Below are positions 17,579-26,818 of a stretch of DNA of 64,000 nt, one piece after another; the stretch's first letter is position 1, and each line of letters begins with the position of its first letter. Both the position numbers and the translations under genes were made by a program. Source of the stretch: Thiogranum sp. (GTDB lineage: Bacteria; Pseudomonadota; Gammaproteobacteria; DSM-19610). The notes below the pieces were generated by a model, which saw only the letters and a program-made list of their open reading frames with translations, did not search any database and was not told the origin of the DNA. The stretch spans positions 85,195 through 149,194 of the forward strand of contig JAGFJP010000103.1 of NCBI GenBank assembly GCA_024102665.1. The letters are read 5' to 3'.

Positions 17579-18517
17579 ATGGTTTTGAATCCTGCAGCCT
17601 GGTTGGGTAAGAAAGTTGTCAGCTGGCTTACGTCCGAGCATATGCCAGCCAACCTGCCGCTTTGTGATTTCGATCGCGTCCGTTATGACGTGCGTCCCTG
17701 CGATGTCATACTGGTCGAAGGCCGCAGCCGCGTTTCCGACATTATCCGCACCATCACCCAGAGTACATGGTCGCACGCGGCACTCTACATCGGCCGCATC
17801 CACGACATCGACGACACGGAACTGCGCGAAAAGATCCTGTCGTTTTACGACGGGGATCCGCATGAACAGCTGATTATCGAAGCCTGGCTCGGCAAGGGAA
17901 CCATGGTGAACCCGTTGCACAAGTATCGCGGGGACTCGTTGCGGATCTGTCGTCCCACGGGATTGTCCCGCCAGGACGCCCAGCATGTTCTTAAATACGC
18001 ACTGCATCACCTCGGCTTTGAATACGATCTGCGTCAGCTGCTCGATCTTGCCCGGTTTCTGTTCCCCTATGGCATCCTCCCGCGGCGCTGGCGGTCCAGC
18101 CTCTTCCAGCACAATGCCGGATCGCCTACCCGTTCGGTATGTTCGTCGATGATTGCGGCAGCGTTTGCCTCGGTCAAATTTCCTGTACTGCCGGTTCTCG
18201 AGCAAATGCAGGACGGGTCGTACCAGATTGTTCCACGTAATTCCCGTCTCTATACACCGCGCGATTTCGACTATTCACCCTATTTCGATGTCATAAAGTG
18301 TCCGTTGACTGAATACGGCAAGCTGCCATCTTATCGTGATCTTCCCTGGGATACACAAGGCCGCATCTGTAATGCGGACGGGGATTGTTTTGTTCCGGCC
18401 GTGCCCGCGCAGGTCAGGGCAAGCTCCGGCAGCGAACGGGTCCCCGATCGATCCGCTACGCATGCAGATAGTTCCGAACCCGAACCTCTGGCGGTGCCAA
18501 CCGGCAAAGCGACCTGA
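17579..18517 (+). CDS. YiiX/YebB-like (permuted NlpC/P60) cysteine hydrolase
   Basis: Member of the YiiX/YaeF-type group of the NlpC/P60 superfamily, whose catalytic His precedes the Cys (circular permutation), as in LRAT-type acyl enzymes. Here His66 lies in TWSHAALYIG and Cys188 in RSVCSSMIAAAF, with an acidic residue in LIIEAW between them. The 312-residue product has no signal peptide. GGAGG at 17570-17574 supports the ATG at 17579 over the one at 17558. FadE begins 17 bases downstream, so it is the first gene of a beta-oxidation unit; a lipid amide or ester substrate is inferred. Confidence 0.8.
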   Translation: MVLNPAAWLGKKVVSWLTSEHMPANLPLCDFDRVRYDVRPCDVILVEGRSRVSDIIRTITQSTWSHAALYIGRIHDIDDTELREKILSFYDGDPHEQLIIEAWLGKGTMVNPLHKYRGDSLRICRPTGLSRQDAQHVLKYALHHLGFEYDLRQLLDLARFLFPYGILPRRWRSSLFQHNAGSPTRSVCSSMIAAAFASVKFPVLPVLEQMQDGSYQIVPRNSRLYTPRDFDYSPYFDVIKCPLTEYGKLPSYRDLPWDTQGRICNADGDCFVPAVPAQVRASSGSERVPDRSATHADSSEPEPLAVPTGKAT

Positions 18518-18534
18518 CCATTCGGAGATTCGTA

Positions 18535-21009
18535 ATGATAACAATGCTGGAAATCATGCTGGTCGTGGGCGCTGTGTGGATGCTGGCCGCGTGGCGCGCG
18601 CCTGCCTGGGCATGGATGGCGGGTTCCGCGGCTTATCTGCTTTTATGGCCGGTCATTCACTCTGCGAACTTCTGGATGTTGCTGCCCGTCTGGATGCTCG
18701 TGATTGCCGCGACCATTGTGTTCGGTGTGCCTTTGATACGACGCAAGCTCCTGGGCAAAACACTGCTGAAATTGTTTCGCCGCATGATGCCTGCAATGTC
18801 CGCCACGGAACGCGAAGCGCTTGAAGCGGGAAGTGTCTGGTGGGAAGCCGACTTGTTCAGTGGCAATCCGGACTGGCACAAATTGCTCAACTACAAACCT
18901 GCACGCCTGACGCAGGCAGAACAGGCTTTTCTCGATGGTCCGGTCAACACCCTGTGTCAGATGCTCGACGACTGGAAGATAACGGAAGAACTGCATGACC
19001 TGCCCGAGGATATCTGGGGCTATCTGAAAAGCGAAGGCTTCTTCGGGATGATCATACCTCGGGAATTCGGCGGCCTCGGATTCTCCGCGCAGGCGCATTC
19101 TGCTGTCGTTATGCAGATCGCCAGCCGCAGCATCACAGCCGCTGTGACGACCATGGTTCCAAATTCGCTCGGCCCGGCACAGCTGCTACTGCACTATGGA
19201 ACGGAACAGCAGAAGCGCCACTACCTGCCACGACTGGCGAGCGGGGCCGAAATCCCGTGTTTCGCTTTAACCGGACCCGACGCTGGCAGTGACGCCGCCG
19301 CCATGCCTGACAAGGGCATCGTGTGCCACGGCGTGTTTGACGGGAAGACGTGCCTGGGAATCAGACTCAACTGGGAAAAACGCTACATTACGCTTGGACC
19401 CGTGGCGACAGTCCTGGGCCTGGCGTTCAAGTTGTATGACCCCGATCACTGTCTCGGTTCAGATGAAGAGTTAGGCATCACCCTTGCTCTCATTCCTGCA
19501 GATACGCCGGGAATCGAAATCGGCAGCCGCCATTTCCCACTCAACCAGGCTTTCATGAACGGCCCGAACCGTGGACATGACGTGTTTATTCCGATGGACT
19601 GGGTTATCGGCGGCCAGGCGCGAATCGGTCAAGGCTGGCGCATGCTCATGGAGTGTCTTGCGGACGGCCGCTCGATTTCATTGCCGGCATTGAGCACTGG
19701 TGCCAGCAAGCTCGCATCGAGAGCAACGGGTGCCTACGCCGCCGTACGCAAGCAGTTCAAGACTCCAATCGGGAAATTCGAAGGCGTAGCCGAAGTGCTC
19801 GGTCGTATCGCAGGCAACACTTATGCCATGGATGCTGCACGTGAGTTGACCGTTCTGGCGCTGGATGCAGGCGAGAAACCGGCGGTGGCCTCGGCGATTG
19901 TCAAGTACCACTTGACTGAAAGGATGCGCAAGGTGATCGACGATGCCATGGACGTCCATGGTGGCCGGGGCATCTGCATGGGTCCGCGCAACTATCTGGC
20001 CCGTGTCTACCAGGCTATACCAATCAGCATTACGGTGGAAGGCGCGAATATACTTACGCGAAGCCTGATAATTTTCGGCCAGGGCGCGATCCGCTGCCAC
20101 CCCTTTCTTCTGGCCGAAATGCAGGCGGCAGGCCGCAACGATGTTGCTGGGTTCGACAAGGCCTTGTTCGGGCACATCGGTCTGCTGGTGAGCAATGTGG
20201 CGCGGGCGGGACTTCATGGCATTACCGGCGCCCGATTCGCGCGCTCACCGGTAAACTGCGAAGAAGCCGCCTACTATCGTCAGTTGACCCGTCTCAGCGC
20301 CGCGTTCGCGGTAACGTCGGAAGCCGCCATCCTGTTGTTCGGCGGAGCGCTCAAACGCAAGGAATCGCTGTCCGCGCGTCTTGGTGATGTGCTGAGCAAC
20401 CTGTACCTCGCCTCCGCGGCCCTGAAACGCTATTCAGACCAGGGACGTCAACAAGCTGATCGCCCTCTGCTTGAGTGGGTGGTCCGGGACGCCTTGTATC
20501 AATCCCAGCAAACCTTGTTCGCGGTCTACGACAATTTTCCCGGCGGTATCGTTGCCATGCTGCTCAAGCGCATCCTGTTTCCCTTTGGATCGACTTATCG
20601 TCCACCGGAGGACGTGGTGTTGAAACGCGCTGCTAACGTTATTCTTCGCTGGGGCAGTGCGAGAGAAAGGCTCACGGAAGGGCTTTTCATATCCGATGCC
20701 GAAACAGATCCTCTCGCCGAACTGGAACTGGCACTCGAGAAAGCAACTGTCGCCCAACCGGTGATCACACACTTGCGAAAAGCGATGCAGAATGGTCAAC
20801 TTCAGCCTGGTGACCCCGAACAGTGTCTGCCCGAAGCTGTAACGGCAGGTATCATAGACGAACGCGACGCCGGGCTGATAAGGGACGCGATCGTCGCAAG
20901 GCAAAAGGTCATCGGGGTCGACGAGTTCCCCGCCGACTATTGGAAGGAGAAACGCGATTCATGGCAGAACGAATCAGTCCCCTCGCATCGGGCCGGCCGG
21001 TATATATAG
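18535..21009 (+). CDS. fadE: Acyl-CoA dehydrogenase, FadE type
   Basis: First step of beta-oxidation: FAD-dependent oxidation of acyl-CoA to trans-2-enoyl-CoA. The protein is 824 residues, the long FadE form (E. coli FadE about 814), with N-terminal hydrophobic segments that may anchor it to the membrane, the dehydrogenase core (CFALTGPDAGSDAAA, GGRGICMGPRNYLARVY) and the FadE-specific C-terminal domain. GGAG eight bases before the ATG is a good ribosome site. The 3' end overlaps the thiolase start by about 49 bases. Confidence 0.93.
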   Translation: MITMLEIMLVVGAVWMLAAWRAPAWAWMAGSAAYLLLWPVIHSANFWMLLPVWMLVIAATIVFGVPLIRRKLLGKTLLKLFRRMMPAMSATEREALEAGSVWWEADLFSGNPDWHKLLNYKPARLTQAEQAFLDGPVNTLCQMLDDWKITEELHDLPEDIWGYLKSEGFFGMIIPREFGGLGFSAQAHSAVVMQIASRSITAAVTTMVPNSLGPAQLLLHYGTEQQKRHYLPRLASGAEIPCFALTGPDAGSDAAAMPDKGIVCHGVFDGKTCLGIRLNWEKRYITLGPVATVLGLAFKLYDPDHCLGSDEELGITLALIPADTPGIEIGSRHFPLNQAFMNGPNRGHDVFIPMDWVIGGQARIGQGWRMLMECLADGRSISLPALSTGASKLASRATGAYAAVRKQFKTPIGKFEGVAEVLGRIAGNTYAMDAARELTVLALDAGEKPAVASAIVKYHLTERMRKVIDDAMDVHGGRGICMGPRNYLARVYQAIPISITVEGANILTRSLIIFGQGAIRCHPFLLAEMQAAGRNDVAGFDKALFGHIGLLVSNVARAGLHGITGARFARSPVNCEEAAYYRQLTRLSAAFAVTSEAAILLFGGALKRKESLSARLGDVLSNLYLASAALKRYSDQGRQQADRPLLEWVVRDALYQSQQTLFAVYDNFPGGIVAMLLKRILFPFGSTYRPPEDVVLKRAANVILRWGSARERLTEGLFISDAETDPLAELELALEKATVAQPVITHLRKAMQNGQLQPGDPEQCLPEAVTAGIIDERDAGLIRDAIVARQKVIGVDEFPADYWKEKRDSWQNESVPSHRAGRYI

Positions 21010-22271
21010 TAGACGGAAGCCGTACGCCTTTTCTTCGCGCACGCGGTAAACCCGGGGCTTTCACTGCGTCTGATCTCGCATTCCAGGCCGGACGCGCGCT
21101 GCTGTTGCGCCAGCCGTTTGCGCCGCAGGAATTCGACCAGGTGATTCTGGGATGTGTGATGCCAGGACCAAGCGAAGCGAATATCGCACGGGTAGTGGCT
21201 CTGCGACTGGGCTGCGGTGAGAGCATGCCTGCCTGGACCGTGCAGCGTAACTGCGCTTCGGGCCTGCAGGCATTGGACAGCGCGGCGCGAGCGGTTGCCA
21301 GCGGTGATTCAGATCTGATCCTGGCCGGAGGCGTGGAATCCATGAGCCACGCACCGGTACTGCTCGGTACCGCGATGGTTGCGTGGTTGGGGCAATTGAG
21401 CCAGGCCCGGTCAATTCCCGCCAGGCTGAAGACGCTGGCGAGGTTTCGCCCCGCGTTTATGAAACCGGTAATTGGCCTCCGGCAAGGACTCACGGATCCG
21501 ATTGTAGAACTCAACATGGGCCAGACGGCGGAGATTCTGGCGCACCGATTCGATATCAGCCGAGAGTCCATGGATGCCTTCGCGCTGCGTAGTCACCAGC
21601 GCCTTGCTCGCGCGATGAAAGCCGGGCATCTGAATGAAATCGAGACCATCTATGCGCCGGATGGGACATTTCATGACGTCGATGATGGATTGCGTTCCGA
21701 TTCAAGCCTGGAGAAACTGGCAGCACTGAAACCGGTATTCGATCGTCCATTCGGAAAAGTCACCGCAGGAAACAGTGCCCAGATCACGGACGGCGCGGCG
21801 TGGGTGATCATGGCTTCGGAGCTAGCCGTGAAGAAATTTGACCTGCCAGTCATGGGGCAAATTCTGGATACTCAGTGGGCGGGACTGGATCCGGCTCAAA
21901 TGGGCCTGGGTCCGGTATATGCCATGGCGCCCCTGGTGCAACGCAACCACCTGAAGAGCCATGAAGTCGACTACTGGGAAATCAACGAAGCATTCGCGGT
22001 GCAGGTGCAGGCGTGTCTGCGGGCATGGCAGGATGAAACTTTCTGCAAGAACGAACTCGGGTTGCGCGAGGCATTCGACCCGATCGACGAAGACAGACTC
22101 AATGTTGATGGTGGCGGGGTTTCCATTGGTCACCCGGTAGGCGCAAGCGGCGCGCGCATCGTGCTGCATCTGGTTAAAACCTTGCAGCGCACCAATAGCA
22201 GACGTGGTGTGGCCAGCCTGTGTATCGGCGGTGGGCAAGGAGGCGCGATGCTGGTTGAGAGAGTTGCCTGA
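20961..22271 (+). CDS. fadI: Acetyl-CoA acyltransferase (thiolase), FadI/FadA-like
   Basis: Last step of beta-oxidation: thiolytic cleavage of 3-ketoacyl-CoA. The 436-residue product shows all thiolase signatures: nucleophile Cys98 in QRNCASGLQALDSA, NEAFAVQ, GGGVSIGHPVGASG and the second cysteine in CIGGGQGGAM. AAGGAGA ten bases before the ATG at 20961 fixes the start inside the end of fadE. The stop overlaps the start of the next gene by one base. Length and the FadJ-like partner point to the FadI type. Confidence 0.9.
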   Translation: MAERISPLASGRPVYIVDGSRTPFLRARGKPGAFTASDLAFQAGRALLLRQPFAPQEFDQVILGCVMPGPSEANIARVVALRLGCGESMPAWTVQRNCASGLQALDSAARAVASGDSDLILAGGVESMSHAPVLLGTAMVAWLGQLSQARSIPARLKTLARFRPAFMKPVIGLRQGLTDPIVELNMGQTAEILAHRFDISRESMDAFALRSHQRLARAMKAGHLNEIETIYAPDGTFHDVDDGLRSDSSLEKLAALKPVFDRPFGKVTAGNSAQITDGAAWVIMASELAVKKFDLPVMGQILDTQWAGLDPAQMGLGPVYAMAPLVQRNHLKSHEVDYWEINEAFAVQVQACLRAWQDETFCKNELGLREAFDPIDEDRLNVDGGGVSIGHPVGASGARIVLHLVKTLQRTNSRRGVASLCIGGGQGGAMLVERVA

Positions 22272-24334
22272 TGAACAGGGACGCCGGACATCACGATATA
22301 TATACGGAAGTTGACCAGGATAATGTCGCCTGGCTGCATTTCGCCAAACATGGCAGCAGTACCAATGTCCTGTCGGCATCCGTGCTCGAGGATTTCTACA
22401 AGGAGCTGCTCGATCTGGCAGAGCGCGCGCCTCGCGGACTGGTCATACTGTCGGACAAGAGCAACGGCTTTATTGCCGGAGCGGATGTGCGCGAGTTCAC
22501 TCGACTGGAGAACCGCGACCAGGCCCTGGAAGCTATTCAACGCGGACAGGAAGTTTTTGACCGACTGGCCGCGCTGCCTTTCCCCACAGTGGCATTGATA
22601 CATGGCTTCTGCCTGGGGGGCGGACTTGAGCTTGCGCTTGCCTGCAGATACCGGGTCTCGCGGGATGACCCCTCTACCCGCCTCGGACTTCCGGAGGTCA
22701 AACTGGGCATTCACCCGGGCTTCGGAGGATCCGCACGTTTAACGCATCTGGTTGGCGCTGTCCACGCGATGGATTTGATGCTGAGTGGTCGCACGGTTGA
22801 CGGACGTACCGCCGCCCGGATGGGATTTGTCGACCACGTGGTCCCCGAACGGCATCTGAAGACCGCGGCCCGCGCCCTGATTCTGCAGCCCGGTTCAGCG
22901 CATCGCGCAAGCAAGCTTCAAACGATGAGCAATCATGCCTGGGTGCGGCCTGGGCTCGCAAGGCTATTCGAGCACCGGGTTGCCAGGAAGGCTTCCCGTG
23001 ATCACTATCCTGCTCCCTATGCGCTCATAGAATTGTGGCAGCAACATGCAGACCAGCAACGTTCCATGATGCACGCCGAAGCCGAATCTGTCGCAAAACT
23101 GATTGTCGGTCCGACAGCGCAGAATCTGATCCGTGTTTTCCTTTTGCAGGAACAGCTCAAGGCGCTGGGGCGAGGTTCAGATTACAAGGCCCGCCACGTT
23201 CACGTCGTCGGCGCAGGCCTCATGGGGGGCGACATCGCCGCATGGTGCGCCCTGCGCGGGTTACGCGTAACGCTCCAGGATCAGTCTGCGGAACGCATCG
23301 CGCCCGCAATCAAGCGCGCTTCACAGCTTTTCTCGCGTCGGCTCAAACGCCCAAGACCGATTCAGGAGGCCATGGATCGCCTGGCTCCGGACCCCAAGGG
23401 GGTGGGCATCGGTACGGCTGATGTTGTCATCGAAGCGATTTTCGAAGACGCGGAAGCGAAACGTTCACTGTACGCAATGCTGGAGCCACGCATGCGCGAC
23501 GATGCGATTCTTGCGACCAATACTTCGAGTATTCCGTTGGCCGAACTCCGCACAGCGCTGCGAACCCCCTCCAGGCTGGTCGGGCTCCACTTTTTCAACC
23601 CCGTTGCCAAAATGCAGCTGGTCGAGATTGTGCGCGACGAGAACACCGACCCGGACGTGGTCGCAAGAGCCCTGGCATTTACGGGCCTGATTGATCGTTT
23701 GCCATTGCCGGTTTCGAGCACACCAGGGTTTCTCGTCAATCGCATCCTCCTGCCGTACCTGCTGGAAGCGGTCGAACTGGAAAGTGAAGGCGTACCGTCC
23801 CCGGAAATTGATCGACAGGCTTTGCAATTCGGTATGCCGCTCGGACCGCTCGAACTGGCTGACACCGTGGGACTCGATATCTGCCTGCACGTCGCAGAGA
23901 TACTCGGCCGGCACTTCGCGGTCGCCGTTCCACAGCGCTTGCGCGCGCTGGTAGCCCAGGGTCGCCTCGGACGCAAAAGCGGTCGAGGGTTCTACCGGTA
24001 CAGAAAGGGCGAACCCGTGAAAACGAGCTTGCCGAAAGGCTATCATTCGAACCCTGATATCCTTGATCGATTGCTGCTTCGGATGCTCAATGAAACTGTC
24101 GCCTGTCTTCGCGAAAATGTCGTCGGAAGTGCGGATCACCTGGACGCGGGAATGGTCTACGGCACTGGATTCGCGCCTTTCCGGGGCGGGCCCTTGCACT
24201 ATATCGAGACAACCGGCGCCGATGTGATCCTGCAGCGGCTTCACGAACTGGAACAGCAATTCGGGGAACGCTTCAGACCGGATCCGGGCTGGGAGTCCGT
24301 ATCCGGATTTACAAACTCCGGGATTCGCAAATGA
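22271..24334 (+). CDS. fadJ: Bifunctional enoyl-CoA hydratase / 3-hydroxyacyl-CoA dehydrogenase, FadJ-like
   Basis: Middle two steps of beta-oxidation in one 687-residue chain. The N-terminal crotonase half has the oxyanion-hole segments NGFIAGADVREF and GFCLGGGLELALACRYRV and the catalytic glutamate in LGLPEVKLGIHPG. The C-terminal half has the NAD fold VHVVGAGLMGGDIAAW and the dehydrogenase signature LVGLHFFNPVAKMQLVEIV. Domain order and length match FadJ/FadB alpha subunits, and the thiolase partner is directly upstream. The stop overlaps the acyl-CoA ligase start by 4 bases. Confidence 0.92.
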   Translation: MNRDAGHHDIYTEVDQDNVAWLHFAKHGSSTNVLSASVLEDFYKELLDLAERAPRGLVILSDKSNGFIAGADVREFTRLENRDQALEAIQRGQEVFDRLAALPFPTVALIHGFCLGGGLELALACRYRVSRDDPSTRLGLPEVKLGIHPGFGGSARLTHLVGAVHAMDLMLSGRTVDGRTAARMGFVDHVVPERHLKTAARALILQPGSAHRASKLQTMSNHAWVRPGLARLFEHRVARKASRDHYPAPYALIELWQQHADQQRSMMHAEAESVAKLIVGPTAQNLIRVFLLQEQLKALGRGSDYKARHVHVVGAGLMGGDIAAWCALRGLRVTLQDQSAERIAPAIKRASQLFSRRLKRPRPIQEAMDRLAPDPKGVGIGTADVVIEAIFEDAEAKRSLYAMLEPRMRDDAILATNTSSIPLAELRTALRTPSRLVGLHFFNPVAKMQLVEIVRDENTDPDVVARALAFTGLIDRLPLPVSSTPGFLVNRILLPYLLEAVELESEGVPSPEIDRQALQFGMPLGPLELADTVGLDICLHVAEILGRHFAVAVPQRLRALVAQGRLGRKSGRGFYRYRKGEPVKTSLPKGYHSNPDILDRLLLRMLNETVACLRENVVGSADHLDAGMVYGTGFAPFRGGPLHYIETTGADVILQRLHELEQQFGERFRPDPGWESVSGFTNSGIRK

Positions 24335-26133
24335 AGACACTCAGCCACGTTATCACTCCGGAACAGGCCGGTACACTCTCGGGACTGTTGCACGAACGCG
24401 TCCAGCGAACTCCCGATGCTCCAGCCTACATCTATCACAACGACCATACAGATGAATGGGAGACACTGAACTGGGCCGAAACCGGTAAACAGATTGCGCG
24501 CTGGCAAGCGGCCCTGGCCGCTGAAGATCTGCAACCCGGGGATAGGGTCGCCGTGATGATGCACAACTGTCCCGAGTGGGTGATGTTCGACCAGGCGGCC
24601 CTTGGAAACGGTTTGGTGGTGGTTCCCCTTTATGTCCAGGACCGCGCGGAGAATGTAGCGTATATATTGCAAAATGCGGGTGTGAAACTGTTATTGATCG
24701 GAAAACAGGAGCATTGGGACAGTTTGCACGGTGTTATTGATCAGCTTGGCTTCCTGAACCGAATCATCAGCATTGCGCACATTGACACCGAAAAGCATGC
24801 GGATCCACGTCTGCAAACTGCCGGTGAGTGGCTACCGGATCATGCCGAACCGATGCGTGTGGCCTGGGACAAAGACGCCCTGGCAACCATCGTCTACACC
24901 TCGGGAACCACGGGACGTCCCAAAGGCGTGATGCTTAGCCACTACAATATTCTGTGGAACAGCTACCGCAGCTTGCAGGTAGTCGATTGCCGCCCCGACG
25001 AGCTGTTTTTGTCCTTCTTGCCCTTGTCTCACACACTGGAAAGAACCGGCGGCTATTACCTTCCAATGATGGCCGGAGCAGCGGTAGCGTATAACAGGTC
25101 TATTCCCCAACTTGCTGAAGATCTGATGCAGGTCAGACCCAGCATCATGATCTCCGTGCCGCGTATCTTTGAACGCGTTTATAACAAGATTCAGGCGGGC
25201 CTCGAGGAAAAATCTGCCTTCGCCCAGGCACTGTTCCGATGGACGGTTGATACCGGCTGGCGACGATTCGAATATCAGCAGCGCCGCGCCGGCTGGAGTC
25301 CGATGCTGCTTTTGTGGCCGTTGTTACATGCATTAGTGGCAAGAAAAGTATTGCAGAAACTTGGTGGGCGCATGCACCTGGCTGTTGTGGGCGGCGCACC
25401 GCTGCCGTTTGAGGTCGCGCGTCTTTTTCTCGGGCTGGGTTTACCCATGATCCAGGGATATGGATTAACCGAAACGAGTCCTGTTATCAGCGTGAATCCA
25501 ATAGCGAACAATGATCCGAAAAGCGTGGGATGCCTGTTGCCGGATGTGGAAGTGCGGATCGGCGAACAGGATGAACTCCAGGTGCGAAGTCCCGGTGTCA
25601 TGCTTGGCTATTGGGCCAACGAGTCTGCCACGCGCGAGACCATAGATGCGGATGGCTGGTTGCATACGGGTGACAAGGCACGCGTAGAGAATGGCCAATT
25701 GTATATCACGGGGAGGCTGAAGGAGATTATCGTTCTCGCAACCGGTGAGAAAGTTCCACCCGCGGATCTGGAAATGGCGATCTGCCGCGATCCCCTGTTC
25801 ACACAGGCGATGGTGGTGGGCGACAATAAACCATTTCTCGCGGCTTTGCTGGTTCTGGATCCTGACCAGTGGAGTGGCCTCGCGGCGAAGCTGCAGCTCA
25901 ATCCCGAAGACAACGACGCCTGCAACAGTGAGCGGATCAAACAGGCTCTATTGGAGCGCGTAGCCAGGCAAATGACGTCGTTCCCGGGCTACGCCCGGAT
26001 TCATGCCGTTTATTGCCAGCTTGAACCCTGGAGTATCGAAAACGGGTTGCTCACGCCGACATTGAAGCTGAAGAGGGACAAGGTCTTAGAACGCTTTTTG
26101 TCTGAAATTGAAGCGATGTACCGCAATCGCTGA
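24331..26133 (+). CDS. Long-chain acyl-CoA synthetase (AMP-binding)
   Basis: ATP-dependent activation of fatty acids to acyl-CoA, the entry step for the pathway encoded upstream. The 600-residue protein has the AMP-binding P-loop IVYTSGTTGRPKGVMLSH, the motif IQGYGLTETSPVISVN and DGWLHTGDKARVENG with the hinge after ITGRLKEIIV. It belongs to the eukaryote-like long form (FAA/FadD15-type) rather than E. coli FadD. It is the last gene of the five-gene cluster, coupled to fadJ by ATGA, and converges with the PilZ gene 11 bases away. Confidence 0.9.
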   Translation: MKTLSHVITPEQAGTLSGLLHERVQRTPDAPAYIYHNDHTDEWETLNWAETGKQIARWQAALAAEDLQPGDRVAVMMHNCPEWVMFDQAALGNGLVVVPLYVQDRAENVAYILQNAGVKLLLIGKQEHWDSLHGVIDQLGFLNRIISIAHIDTEKHADPRLQTAGEWLPDHAEPMRVAWDKDALATIVYTSGTTGRPKGVMLSHYNILWNSYRSLQVVDCRPDELFLSFLPLSHTLERTGGYYLPMMAGAAVAYNRSIPQLAEDLMQVRPSIMISVPRIFERVYNKIQAGLEEKSAFAQALFRWTVDTGWRRFEYQQRRAGWSPMLLLWPLLHALVARKVLQKLGGRMHLAVVGGAPLPFEVARLFLGLGLPMIQGYGLTETSPVISVNPIANNDPKSVGCLLPDVEVRIGEQDELQVRSPGVMLGYWANESATRETIDADGWLHTGDKARVENGQLYITGRLKEIIVLATGEKVPPADLEMAICRDPLFTQAMVVGDNKPFLAALLVLDPDQWSGLAAKLQLNPEDNDACNSERIKQALLERVARQMTSFPGYARIHAVYCQLEPWSIENGLLTPTLKLKRDKVLERFLSEIEAMYRNR

Positions 26134-26143
26134 TTATGCCTGC

Positions 26144-26575
26144 TCAAACGGCTGATACAGCACAGGATGAGAACGCCGTACCATCCCCTGTCGATTTGCG
26201 AGACTGCCGACGATCCCGCGCCTGATAGAACATGAGATCCTGAATAATAGCGTCCGTAACGAAATCGTGCTCGGCGAACTCCAGGGCTATCTGATCGGCT
26301 GCGTAACGGACGACACGCGCGTAGACTTTGCGGTATAGAGTTTCATTACCGGTCCATATCCTGAAATTCAGAACGACTGACCGCTGCGTCGCCGGCAATT
26401 CTCCCTCGAGTACGACTACAGAGACGCCGCTTCTGCTGATGTTATTGGCATAGCCGCGGCAGCGGCGAAAACCAGGTTGGGCAATTTCAATGTCGACCTG
26501 GATCGGGTTGCGTTTTGCTTTTCTTCGTTCCACCGGATGTACCCTTGGCCTGTTTTTCAGTACGACTTCGCGCAT
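26144..26575 (-). CDS. PilZ-domain protein (c-di-GMP binding)
   Basis: Single PilZ domain of 143 residues. The c-di-GMP motifs are present: ERRKAKR near residues 16-22 (RxxxR) and NISRSGVSV (D/NxSxxG). PilZ proteins of this size act as diffusible c-di-GMP receptors affecting motility, adhesion or exopolysaccharide; the target is unknown. The start codon lies in the loop of a perfect 6-bp hairpin (26566-26583) and has no Shine-Dalgarno site, which may limit translation. Separated from tatD by about 240 bases. Confidence 0.85.
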   Translation of the reverse strand: MREVVLKNRPRVHPVERRKAKRNPIQVDIEIAQPGFRRCRGYANNISRSGVSVVVLEGELPATQRSVVLNFRIWTGNETLYRKVYARVVRYAADQIALEFAEHDFVTDAIIQDLMFYQARDRRQSRKSTGDGTAFSSCAVSAV

Positions 26576-26583
26576 ATGCGAAG
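26566..26583 (-). promoter_or_regulatory. Hairpin holding the PilZ start codon in its loop
   Basis: CTTCGC (26566-26571) and GCGAAG (26578-26583) are perfect inverted arms with a six-base loop that contains the ATG of the PilZ gene on the minus strand. In the mRNA this could occlude the ribosome or present the start codon. Confidence 0.35.
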
Positions 26584-26715
26584 CATGCGCTCGGGAACAA
26601 CATCCGGTTCCCTTCCATGCGCCGTCCTGACGCGCCTAAGGTGTTTGAAATTGGTGGCAAGCTGCCGTGCTACCGGGTTTAAAAATCGGGATTGTGTGGT
26701 TCAGTTCACATGTAA

Positions 26716-26754
26716 CGACCGGAGAAACCCTGACTTTATGGCGACGGAGAAACC
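26716..26754 (+). repeat. Short direct repeat upstream of the PilZ gene
   Basis: CGACCGGAGAAACC (26716-26729) recurs as CGACGGAGAAACC (26742-26754), one base shorter, 26 bases apart. It lies in the non-coding gap next to the nested dyad at 26758-26818. It could be a tandem regulator site or a duplication trace. Confidence 0.4.
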
Positions 26755-26757
26755 GCC

Positions 26758-26818
26758 TTATACGACAGATATTAATGCTGTTTATATAAAACAGTTCGCA
26801 CCTATCTGTTTCGTATAA
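26758..26818. other. 61-bp AT-rich nested dyad (cruciform-like) after tatD
   Basis: The outer arms TTATACGACAGATA (26758-26771) and TATCTGTTTCGTATAA (26803-26818) pair over 14 bp with a two-base bulge. Inside them, CTGTTT (26778-26783) and AAACAG (26789-26794) form a second perfect hairpin. The structure begins directly after the tatD stop codon and is strongly AT-rich in a GC-rich region. There is no T-run for a standard terminator. It could be a 3'-end RNA structure, a protein-binding site or a remnant of a mobile sequence. Confidence 0.55.

Noticed and set aside
26477..26818. 113-codon plus-strand frame between the PilZ gene and tatD
   Set aside because: It runs through the PilZ start and the nested dyad, and has no ribosome site or recognisable domain.
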